This document shows positions 10,762 through 22,300 of a stretch of DNA of 64,000 nt, in pieces; the stretch's first letter is position 1, and every line of letters starts with the position of its first letter. Source of the stretch: Amyelois transitella (Eukaryota > Arthropoda > Insecta > Lepidoptera > Pyralidae); the NCBI RefSeq assembly GCF_032362555.1, contig NC_083512.1:7862001-7926000 (forward strand), given 5' to 3'. Under the pieces are notes generated by a model. It was not told where the DNA came from. It searched no databases and was given only the letters and a program-made list of their open reading frames with translations. Position numbers and translations under genes: made by a program.

Positions 10762-11984
10762 CTACTTCAGTGGGCCTACAGAATCTGGAGGGATTCCCAA
10801 TTCCTCATCTGTATATTCAATAGGATCTACATATGGCCATTCACCCTGAAAAGAAGGACATTATTACAACTCATCCATAAAATTACTCAAAGCCCTGTGC
10901 AAATGGTAGTCATTTATAGCCTAATTAATATTATCCTCTTGGTATTACTCCTTGTTGTGTCTTCTAACTAAGGTGAAACTTAATGGAAACCAGAATAATA
11001 AAAATAGAAAGGACATGTACCTGAAACATGTCTTGCATACACAGTTTTTGGCACAGTTGTAAAGCTGACAAATAAATTGAGAGGAAAAAGATTACAAAAT
11101 TGTGTAAATTGCCATGTTACATTTATCATATAGTATCGTTAAGTTAGTATCTCATAACACAAGTTTCGAACTTACTTCGAGGCTAACTCAATCTGTGTAA
11201 TTACACAGATTGAGTTATTAAGGACAAATTTGTCCCGTATATATTTATTTATTTATTTATTTATCATCTCTACAATCTTTTCTCTTGTAAGATATTTTAG
11301 ATTTTATGGTGACTCTCTATCCACATATAGAGCAAAAACATAATGATCTTAAGCGCCTCAATAAAAAATCCACCTATCATGATTTTAATAATTCTTTCAG
11401 AATTAAAGATTGTTTCTTTCTGTTAAAAAATTATCATTATTACCATATTTGTTTAGTTGTTTGTTCCATGCCAAAAGAAAAATAAAAACTTATTTTCCAG
11501 GAAATACTTAAAGGTAATTTTTTTTTGCTGGCTAGCCAGGAGGAAAATATAGTATCTTTCACACTCATACTAAAAGACAAGTGTATAAAAATGAAAAAAA
11601 TAGTAGGTACTCTCTTACTCAATTAAATACGTACAAAGACATGTTCCGGCTCAGTCGCTAAATGGTATAATATCCAATACCAACACAATCCTCCCATGAT
11701 ATTCGACGCGATTATCGCTCTTTTTGATGGCAACGGCGGTGGGACACGATACGACCATACACTGAAAAGATTTACATTGGTTATCTACGTCTAAGTCGGA
11801 TAGCAATTATCAAACAGATTTTTACCACTAAATAATTCTCTGACTGACAAAAGCTAGCTAATTCATGTTATGACATAACGACATACCCATGGCCTGCGTT
11901 TCTTTTTGTTTGTTTCGCATTTTCTCCGATGTTTTTTAGTGTTCGTATTAATAAAGCCCTTGAGACAAGGTTCTTAGTTATCAT
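10762..11984 (-). CDS. NDUFB2: NDUFB2, complex I beta-subcomplex subunit, three exons
   Basis: Accessory subunit (AGGG) of mitochondrial NADH:ubiquinone oxidoreductase, a single-pass protein of the membrane arm. Exons in gene order: 11887-11984 (start at 11984), 11635-11761 and 10762-10845. They join to 102 aa. The first 33 residues (MITKNLVSRALLIRTLKNIG...) are basic and lack acids at first, a plausible mitochondrial targeting sequence. The middle exon encodes RNAGHGVWSYRVPPP and the membrane segment IMGGLCWYWILYHLATEPEH. The last exon encodes GEWPYVDPIEYTDEELGIPP, matching the highly conserved C-terminus of NDUFB2 (FPYPDPSQWTDEELGIPPD in human). Introns have good GT-AG ends. It lies tail-to-tail with LYRM7 and head-to-head with the cindr homologue. 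Identification is firm. Confidence 0.92.
11184..11217. repeat. Perfect 34-bp palindrome
   Basis: Two 17-bp arms, TAACTCAATCTGTGTAA and its exact reverse complement, meet with no spacer. It lies inside NDUFB2 intron 2. It may be the footprint of a foldback element. Confidence 0.9.
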
Positions 11985-13386
11985 TTTTATAAAACTTGAG
12001 AAGTATTTTCAAAATATAGCACCAAGAAATGTAAAACCAAAACAATTTCCCGAAAAATCTTAACTCGTTTCAATTTCAACTAGTGTTGCGTTGACGATCG
12101 ATCGATAACATCGTTATTTGTATAGTATCGATAGAACTGTGGCGATATATATACGCCACACGTCACAACAATAAAAAATAAAATCAGTGCAAAACCTAAA
12201 TCGCGCAAGCAAAGATTTCACGGATTGGAGCATATATACAATCTCTGACACAGCATCGTCGGGGCCGCGGTTCTTCAGGCCTAGTTCTCCGTGGTTTTCA
12301 TCTGATGTCTGGCACGACGTCGGGAATCAGCATCGAAGCGGGCGCTTCCTGGCTGAAATTTTAGGCGGTGCCCGTTAAAACGAGCAGGTCCTTGGGACGT
12401 GTACTTACACAAAAGATGCGCGGGATTTGTTTTCGTCTCGCGAGTCGACTCTGCGGGCTGTGAGGCCGGCGAGCGTTTTCAGCGGAGTAGAGAAAACAAA
12501 CATAGGCAGGCTTAGCCTGGCGGTAGATCTTCCCTATGGTGGCGGTCGAGCCGAAACATCGCTTCCGCTACAGAACAATCGATTGTGTCGATACCACCGA
12601 TAGTATTGTTATCTTCAATACTATTGTATCAAACTTAGCTACCGATAGTATCGATAGGGTTATTGGTAAGTTAAATGATTTTCGAGGTCAACTTTTGATA
12701 ATTCGGAAACGCTAGTTTTAACTGAGCTAGTGTTGACAATCGAAAGTCTACTATTGCTATTCTTCCAATATTTGAGTAAAAATAATAGCATTGATAGGAC
12801 TATCGGTAGTGTGGGTACTATTCATAGCTCAGTAATATTACTACCCAACAACCTTTCGATAGTAAGCTACCCTCGTTAGTATTGCTTTCACTATTATGCC
12901 AAAACTATCGATTGTATTGATCGGAAAACTATCGATAGTATTGTAGTTTTTGTTGCGATTGTACCAAACTGAGCAATCGATACAACGATAGTTATGTTAT
13001 GTGATACTTTTGATAGTATCGATAGGTCTATCGGTACCTAATGTAGATGATTTTAGAAGTGAACTATAGATACTGAAACTAGTACCAGTAAAAAATCAAT
13101 AAAAAAAAAATAACCTTATGATGTCCACTTTGTGAATCTTTGCCGCCGTTTAAAAATTAAACAATTTGACATTGAGTTGAGTGTCGTGTCGTAGTTAGTG
13201 CGTGATCCTTCTTAGCTTCGGGAAAACAGTGTAAATAGTTTTCATTTTGTAAGCGTTTCTCCGATTTACTAGCTTCTTAAATTGTTGAACGAGAATTTTC
13301 TCAATTTCATTGTGTCATAGTGATTAAATGCTGATATGAAATCAAGTTAATGTTATGTGATAATGTGATGTGATAAAACTATTGAA
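11985..13386. promoter_or_regulatory. Divergent NDUFB2/cindr promoter region with TATCGATA cluster
   Basis: This 1.4-kb head-to-head spacer holds four exact TATCGATA octamers (12126, 12649, 12930, 13017) and several further ATCGAT hexamers. TATCGATA is the DRE motif bound by DREF in Drosophila and is common in promoters of housekeeping genes, so a promoter role is plausible. A GC-rich block at about 12230-12570 interrupts the AT-rich sequence and looks like inserted DNA of unknown origin. The octamers at 12649 and 13017 sit in a diverged direct repeat, so part of the cluster may come from duplication rather than selection. Confidence 0.5.
12621..13085. repeat. Diverged direct repeat carrying TATCGATA motifs
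   Basis: The block starting 'ctattgtatcaaacttagc' (12621) recurs as 'gattgtaccaaactgagc' (12957). Downstream, 'gatagtatcgatagg' (12644) recurs at 13012, and 'aaatgattttcgag' pairs with 'agatgattttagaag'. The offset is 336-368 bp, so about 30 bp differs by indel. The copies are clearly related but much diverged. Confidence 0.6.
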
Positions 13387-16300
13387 ATGGAGATTAATGC
13401 AAATCAAAAGGGTAAGTAGGTACCAGGAATAAGCCTGCATGTATTCTGTTTGTGTATGAAATAACAGTACTCAGCGATATGAATTCAGTAAACTTTAATT
13501 ATTTAACTCTTCGTATTCCTCATTTCTATTTTGTCTTGAAATAAAAGAGAAGGGTTCGAATTGTACGTTACGAGCATCGAATATGTATTAGATATATGTT
13601 AGGAACGGGCATCTTTTGGTAGAAAAAATACATACTATTAAAGCTACAATAGTCTTATCACGATGGAATCGATTAAACAGGAATTACTTGCTCAAAATCA
13701 TAAAAATTATTTTAAAGTCCTCAAACAGTGTAGTTTGTCCTTTTATATGACTCATTTTGTAGCATTGTGATGTCATATGCATGTTGAATACTAATAAACA
13801 AACGAGGTTTATGCCTTTTCACATGATTAAAACAATCAATATAGGTTCTATACATAAAAGTAATATAATTTTGTTGCAATGACCCCTTTTAAACAGTATT
13901 AAGTATGTACCTATAGCTAAATGGAAAGTCTTTTCATTATCCCATACCTGACAGATATTACTACCTAGCTAGATTTAGTTAGGATTCCTTGTTGAGAAGG
14001 TCATAGTACTGATCTATGTAATTGCCAGATGATTGTACCCAGGACAAATGTCAAAATATTAATGGAAGCTATAAAACCATGTCTATATCTGTTGCGGAGT
14101 AAACAGAGCCAGCTGTCTTAAAAAGACTTATAGGTCACATTAAGCTGTTTGGCTTTATGATAAAATTGAGATTCAAATAGTGACAGGTTGATAGCCCATC
14201 GCCTAAAAGAATAATTCCAAGTTTATAAGCCTAGCCTTTAGTCACCTTTTACGACATACATTGGAAAGAGATGGACTGGTCCTATTCTTTTTTCTATTTG
14301 TATTTAATCTTTAGTATAGTAAAGGACAAGTAACTGGCTTGTTTACCAACATCAATAAATTATTTCATACTAATTCTGCATCTTAGAAATATGAATATCA
14401 ATTCATCTGTCTGTTGGAAACTTGTAAGCTACATTTTTTGTAAAAGAAGATGCAGATAACAGCAAGTAAGATGTTGATTAAATAAAGTGAGCAATTATTT
14501 CTGTATCTTTTGCATTCATTATCCCTGTTGCTTATGTGGACCAGATTTTATTAGACCAGGGAGTCTGAATAATAAGAAACTGTCAAGTATATGTCTTATA
14601 ATGTTATAAGAATAGTTTAAGTCATCTGTTAGACTATAGTAGGTGTATCATTGTTGAGTACAAAATGTCAAAAACAATTTAAATGAGACTATCAATATTC
14701 TTTTTCATCCTGGAGTTAGCTCTGGCTACATGTCAACTCTCTGGAGAGAAGCCCAGGGTGCAAATTTTACCATAGTGCTGTATTGGTAAAGTCAGGTTTT
14801 TACACAAAAGACCCCTGTCACCTAATCCATATTGGATTATAGTAAAAGTTACAGTCAATGAATTTGCCTATTTCCTAAATAACACATTCATGGAAAAGGG
14901 TATGTTAAGATGGTTCGGTCATGTGGAGAGGATGAATGAAAGCAGGTTGACTAAGCAGATATACAAGGAGAGTGTGGAGGGAAAGGTCGGAGTGGGAAGA
15001 CCTAGACGAAAGTATCTTGATCAAATTCGGGACGTCCTGGTAAAGGGTCAGGTCAAAAGTACCCGAAACCGCCGAGCTTGTATGAAGAGAGTTATGAATG
15101 TGGATGAAGCAAAGGAAGTATGCAGAGATCGTGGCAAGTGGAAAGAGGCAGCGTGGCAAGTGGAAAGAGGTAGTCTCTGCTTTCCCCTCCGGGAAAGAGG
15201 CGTGATTTTATGTATGTATGTATGTATCGAAAAGAAATGGAGCGGTCCTATTCTTAAGTGAAAGAATCCTGTTTTTTATAATAGATTTGAGTGCGTTTGA
15301 CCTCAATCTGCGGTCTGGCAGTAAGTAAGCTGTGGCCTAGGGTGGTGCATGTAAGCTCAAATAGTGCCTATTCACTCTTGTCTTGAAAATTTCCAAGTTA
15401 TATGTATTGTAGAAGAGAGTTGCGGGGAGGATCTCAGCAGTTTGCATGATAATATTTTTTTTGGCAAGACTGAAATAAAGGCAAGCAGCGGCAGTTGCAT
15501 TTGGCACCAGCTAGCTCCCATTAGTAGACACGGTGTCGCGGCGCGGTAGAACAGTCGACGAGCACGGAGTCGTACAGACCAGCTATTTGCAGGTGAATAG
15601 CCTACAATTGGGCTCCCTACCCTACTGTCGGCGGGTGGCCAGCGGATAACCGTTTCTCCGGTTCCCGCTGCTAGACACTGCGCGAAGCGCAACCGTTTCC
15701 CTGAGACCCGTACGCTGGCAGGCGCAACCTGCGCAGACTCACTAACTATGACACAACTATTCTACTGAGACTATCAACACTGGAACGACATACTAATTTC
15801 ACATTTATTTTTTGAAGAGTAATAACAATAACCATATCAGTGGCAACATTAAAATACTGTCTGAATGTTCATTTGGTTTGTTGTAGTGTCCTGCATTGTG
15901 AACTACTCCTATGATGCGTCGGAGCCTGATGAGCTGACTATCAGGCCAGGCGATGTGCTCCGGGACGTTGAGAGATTACCCGGAGGTTGGTGGCGTGGAG
16001 AGCTCAGGGGCAGGCGGGGAATGTTCCCTGATAATTTCGTCTCTGTTCTCTCGGATCATGCCAATAACAGGTAAGAGTACCATAGTTTGAACTAATGATG
16101 AACTTTAGTGAATATTTGTATTTATTTTTCGTGAAACGTAACTGCAGTAAATGCTGCAGTTACGTTTCACAAAACTGAGTTGCTTTCAAAGACAAAATAA
16201 ACGAAAGTATAGTCATAATACTCAAGACCCTTACTTATGTAGTTGAAAGAAAAGAAAAATAAATTTTACCTATATTCAGCTTACCTGCTGTCACATAATG

Positions 16301-19300
16301 AAAATAAATAGAATTGACCTACTAAAGTACACCAATGACTTTTTTATAGCAGTTATCATCATTTGATGGACGCCTATGAAGCTTCTGCCTACCTATATTA
16401 TCGTATTATTGTCTCTCGCCTCTTTTCTTCTGATTGTGATAATTTTCAACTTTTAGTGATAAAACTTACGAACAGTCCCATTTTCTTGTTTAACTTTTGA
16501 AATGTTGTTCACATGAATAAAATAACATCTTACTCCGCATGATATCATAGTCGCAAAACTTTGTTATTTGTTTTTTTGAACCCAACTAAGATTCAAAGGT
16601 ACTTCTACAAGTTCTAATCGAGAAAGAGTTAATTTATGTGAGGTCAACCATAATAAACTGCATAATGCAATAACGGTATGATGATTACATACTTATTGTT
16701 TTGGTGAGTTAAAATCACTCAAGTGTGAGTTCCTCATCGTTCGATAGGTTTTACTCGATAGTAAAAATTTGTATGATGCCAAAAGTATAAAGTAAAGGTT
16801 TCTAAGCGACGCCGTGGATGCACAGATGTATTGGGTACTAAACTTTAACGGTCGTTTCCTACGGAACCCCTAAAACTACGAAATGAGTTTTTAAATAAAA
16901 ATACGCGAAATTGTCTACCTGTTTCTGTAAAAATGTCGTCTCTGTTTAGTTTAATGGTAGTTAGATTAGTCACCCCTAATCTTTCATGAAGGAATAAATC
17001 ACCAAAGAAAAAAGTCTTTACAGTTTTGTTCCGATCCTTACTAGGAAATAATGTAATCTAATCTTAGAGCGACCCAGCTAATTTTACTGTTACGCCGTTG
17101 CGTTAGCAATATTTTGCTCCGGGCGACTGCTCCTTCAAAACAGGTTTTTATACCCGTGTATACAATTACCATGTGAGTCTGCTTCTAGTTCGTTGACACA
17201 CTTCATGTTGTTGTGCTTTTGATACCTGTGAAGCCTGCCTTACACATCCGCGTACTATTATTATGTCACACTTCCATTTCAGATTTAAATGATTCTCGGA
17301 ATTGCCTATATGGTAATTCAAAATCATCTGGATTTCTATCGGTATAGAGAGATCACGCAGTTGACCAATCTTCTTAGTTTCGTAATGTGTGTGGGTTTGA
17401 TTTCTTTTTTATGACCATAACCATTGTATTGTGTTATGTATGTTTGTAATGTTTAACTTAAATGTTCATTCAGTAGCTTTCATTTCATCTGCATGTCGCC
17501 GTCCCAATAAAAAGAGCATCTAATGATTTTAAATGTATTTTAGCTGGCAGTTTCATCAGGCGGCTTTTCTATAAAGACAGGGCTTTTAAAATTAACTATA
17601 ATAGGATGTTTTTTAATAGCGAGATTAAACCATCAAAAACATGTATGTAGAGATTTAAAGATGACCAAAGCAATGTTCACTTAGTTACGTAGCTAACTAC
17701 AACAGTAGTGTTACTCATGCCTAAACTCGACTAAATGATGTCATCTGAACTTGAAGGATTGCCGGCATTGTCAATAACATAGGAGAATAACGATGTATCG
17801 ATTTCGTACCGATTACCACTCACACTATCAGATTTGTTTAATTGTCCGTTTTTGATATGGTCTTAGTTCAATAAGTGACATTGTTTATTTATTAAGTCAG
17901 TAAAATAAGGTGACCTCAATTTATTTATTTACTTTTACGATCTACATCATTTTACTCCCAAACGCAGTATAGAGATTAAAACGTATATTTTTAACCTGAC
18001 CTTGGTAAGATAACCGACCGAGATTCGAGATCCGATTCAAATTGCAAATCAATTAATATCCTAGCTTGTGTTAAATAACTTAATTAATTGAGCCTGTGAC
18101 TTATTGAATATGCTCATTTATATGTTTCCCCGATTAGTATAGTAGTAATGATTGCCGTGTATCTTATCTGTGCGGATAAGGGCACGATAAGGCCTTCCAT
18201 TCGCTAGTCAACGTTTACATCTTCATACGTGAAATATATTTTTATTACTCGTCGTGTTCATATTCCAATAAATGTGCTAATAAGGCGTGGTCAGCCGTTT
18301 ACTTTGTGAAAATGTGGATATAGTGCTCATATATTTATGAAATGAAACCGTGAGTGATTTTTATGTTCTTTTGAATGTCTTATATATATGTTATTTGAAA
18401 AACAACTCGAACAACTTCATTTGAAATAACTTTAGACTTAAGCTAATGGTATATTTCGTATTTGGTTCTGGCTTTGCAATTTGATGTAGGCGGTGTACAT
18501 TTACATAATTCTATATTTGTATCGTTATCTAAATCACACACTTTTAAAGTTTCAATTGGTGCGATAATCAAAAGTAAAGTCAGATGGACATTCCATATCC
18601 ACGATTTTCCTTCATGTGAATTCTTTTAAAACGCTTTTTCCCAATTTTCGATTAGCTTGCTGCAGAATGCAATGTTGACAAATTATCTCTAATTTTGATT
18701 TAAAACGTGTAAAGCTGTCACTCTTGCACACCCTACTCTTAATATAGGAAAATAACACTTGTTTAATATTTATCACTAGATTAATATCTATGCTAAATCA
18801 CGCCTCTTTCCCGGAGGGGTCGGCAAAGACATCTTTTTATATCTTTCCTTAGGCCACATTCATTATTCCTTCTTACGCTTCATCTGCAATAATCCCCATT
18901 CATTCGTCTCGTCAGCCAAAGTTACTCGTAGTTCATTAAAATTGTAAAGAATGAAGCCACTTTGGCAGTTAATATATAAAACAAGTTTATGTAATTAGCG
19001 TATCGATGGTACTCGTATTTCTGATTAGGCTTCCATCTACTATTTAGATGTAGTAGACATAAGGTGCACCTTAGGAAATCGATTGCCAGTCCCGATTATT
19101 GATTTCTCACTAATTTATTAATTATCAAAAGAAGAAAACCAGTTTCTAATATTCATCATTAAAATTTTTAATAGCATTATTCTACTGTTTATTTCTACTG
19201 GGTCTTTGTGTAGTGCCAGTGTTAATATTTTAAATATTAGGTTTAGTTAGTTGTGATATTTTTGTTGCGAGCTGCGAAGGTATGGTTTTTATTTGTTTAC

Positions 19301-22300
19301 TATAACTTACATTTAAAAGCAAGTAACTCTACATTGACGTGTCCTTTTATTATTTTAATTTTAACCCTATGTAACAATAGAAATAAAATCTTTCGCGAAA
19401 GTGATGTCGCAAAGAGCCTTGACTTTGTGAGATGACAACTCTTTACTCTGAAGTTCTCTATGAGACTGGAATTATCACTTATTACAAGTAAGCCTCTGAA
19501 AGTAATAGAAAAAATAATGAATTAAACTTTTCAAAATGTGCAAAAATCATAATGTAAAACTGACAAAATAAAAATCACTAGCGTTTAAATAAATTTATTC
19601 AAAAATATTGACATGTCACCATTTTACTTAAACCAAAGATTATACAAAAAGCCCAAATAGAGCTCTGATAGTAATAAAATATAATCAGCACAACTCTCTT
19701 AACGGTCAACCAAGCCGTATCAAATGCTGATATACCAAATGAGAAATGCGTATCAATCGCGCATTTAACATGTGCGCAACGTAAAGTCCCCCGCTAGCAA
19801 TACAGATGCTACTGTCAATCGTGATGGCGTTGAATAATACATTATGTAAAGGGTCTAGACATACAAACTTGTCGCGGGAACATTAAACTAGTGGGATTTT
19901 AATTATAAGGAAATGGGCGGAGCGAGACGTGCTGAGTTATGTACATGTGTTTGAGCTCTCGCTGATGCTCACAAGTCGAAGGATAACATCGTGAGGAAAC
20001 CAGCACATTAGAGAAAGAACCCGTGACCTCCGGTGTCACAGGCTAGCGCACTACCGCTGCGCCACAGAGGCCTTCAAAATTTGAGGCAACATTGAGGATG
20101 TATAATTATGATCCGATACGGGTTAGGTTCCCCTGCGTAGGTTGCGGAAGTCAGATGAGTGTAGCTTCGTCCTCAGAGGATGCAATATAATAAGTTGTGC
20201 TAATTCTGAACGAACTATAGATTACTGCCTTCGTGATGTAATGGTTAAGGCGTCTCATTGATGATCTGGACGTAGCTGGTTTCTTGGGATGCATACTAAT
20301 TCCTTGGGTAGAATATTTTCAGGTTCAGTCATTTAATTGTCTAGTAAGGATCACGTCTAAAATCTTTTATTCGAGCAGATTCTAAACTCCCGCGAAAGTA
20401 AAGCCTCTTCACGCGTGCTAATGGGCACTAATTAAATAAAAACAGTTTCATGCGTAACCCTTTCCTGTGTAGTAAGAGCTTTATGATGTACATAAGTATC
20501 AACTTCCCACGTCGCTGTCATGTTGCTTCAATGATTATGCAATAATCTTAATATTATTTTAATCGGTACTTTCAATGCTCAAGCGCATTGATGCGATGAT
20601 TAATTGATCAAAAGTATGAAAGTATTAAGCGAGTATTGATATGAATGGAGGCTTACGATGAGTCATCAATTGATCACACATGATAAAAATAGACAAAAAG
20701 GAGTATTATTAATCGGACAGGAACTCAGCAAATTGTAACATTCATACAAACATCACGCGACACTGCACAATAATTGCCACGTTCCCTGCATACTTCTTTT
20801 GCTTAATCCACTAGTTGATTCGGGAGAAAAGTTCTTTGCCGTCGTGGGCGTTGTAAGCCTAAAGCAAGCCGTTAAACGTTCTTTTATTTTTAGATGGTGA
20901 GAGCTCGAAGTTACCAATACGTCCCATACCTCATCTCGATTGACATATGCGACGTGCACTGCACACCAGTCAATTACCTAAAGTTACTGCACTTTATTTC
21001 AAGAGAATAATTGCACTGCATTTGGTATATCAATTTGAAGCTTACATACGGAGACTAGTAACTACTCCAAAACTGATTTAGGATAAGCCCTCTTACAGCG
21101 TCCGTGCGTGACGCATAATGTGTTCCGCGGCCTACGACTCTTTTTCTCAATTATGTACCTACATAAATTTGTTTGCTAACCGATGTTCATACTGTGAGGG
21201 CAAACATCGTGACCTGCACATTCAGACAACTGCATGTGTAGTGTAACCACAGTTCAATATAATTTAGGTTCCCCTGAAAAGGTTGAAGAGTTCTTTTCGT
21301 GTACAAGTTGACCTACCCAATCCAAGATCGCGGTCATATACAAATTCTAGACTCCTCCCAGAGAGGTCTAGGGACTATCGCCGGAAAAATTATGATGAGG
21401 GTATTAGCCTCTTAACTCGTTACCTGCGGCTATTAGGTACTTATTTTCTATTTGTTATTTTCTAATTATTTTAAAGGTAATTAATATTGTTATTTTTCCT
21501 ATTCAGGTCAGGGGAGGTACAAGGTCGGTGCAGGGCATTATTCAGCTACCAGCCTGCGAATCCTGATGAACTGCCCTTGTGTGTCGGGGACGTCCTGGAA
21601 GTTCTTGCTGAGGTTAACAGTTTATTTGCTTTTTTCTATATCTTTCTCTTTCATTATGGTCCGAGTTCTTCTGACAACTTACATTTAATTACGTCCTTAT
21701 CCATTACGGGATAGGCAGCATTGAAAAGACTGAAAGCTCACGGTCAGCTTTATGGCTTAATGATGTAATTCAGATTCAGTTGTTCCCGGTACCAATAGAT
21801 AAAAATATAGGATCTAACTCCCATCTCTTTCCCACGGATTTCATAACACACTACTAAGGGATAGGCTTATAAACTTTTAAGTCCTTTTAAGTCAATGGAC
21901 TAGCAACCTGTCACCATTTGAATCTAAACTAAACGTGGCCTATCGGTATTTTCAAGACTGTGGGCTCTGTCTTCCCCGCAAGGGATATAGACGTGATTAT
22001 ATGTATACATGAGGTTCAGTTGTTGCCCATCACCGAAAAGAAGAATATCAGGTTTTTTTTATGTTTTTATTTATGACAACACACTATATGTTTTATGTCA
22101 TTTTACATGGCGTAAAAATGTTTTTCATAATTTGTATTATCATATTTTTAGTCTTAGGAGAAACCTGTTTTAATGGCGAGTAAATAACTTACAACATACT
22201 AGTTGAACTAGTAATAAGTATAAGAAAGAAGATACGTGAAAAAGATTTGTCTTAAGTGCAAACATAAACACGTACGTAATGAATACGAGCGACATGTTAC

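Noticed and set aside
12187-12378. 63-codon frame in the NDUFB2/cindr spacer
   Set aside because: It lies in a GC-rich block of unknown origin with no recognisable domain or splice partners.
15372-15692. 106-codon minus-strand frame
   Set aside because: Composition follows the GC-rich island; no motif, and it sits in a cindr intron.
19930-20075. Possible tRNA gene
   Set aside because: A- and B-box-like sequences are present, but no full cloverleaf forms and the flanks match SINE sequence.
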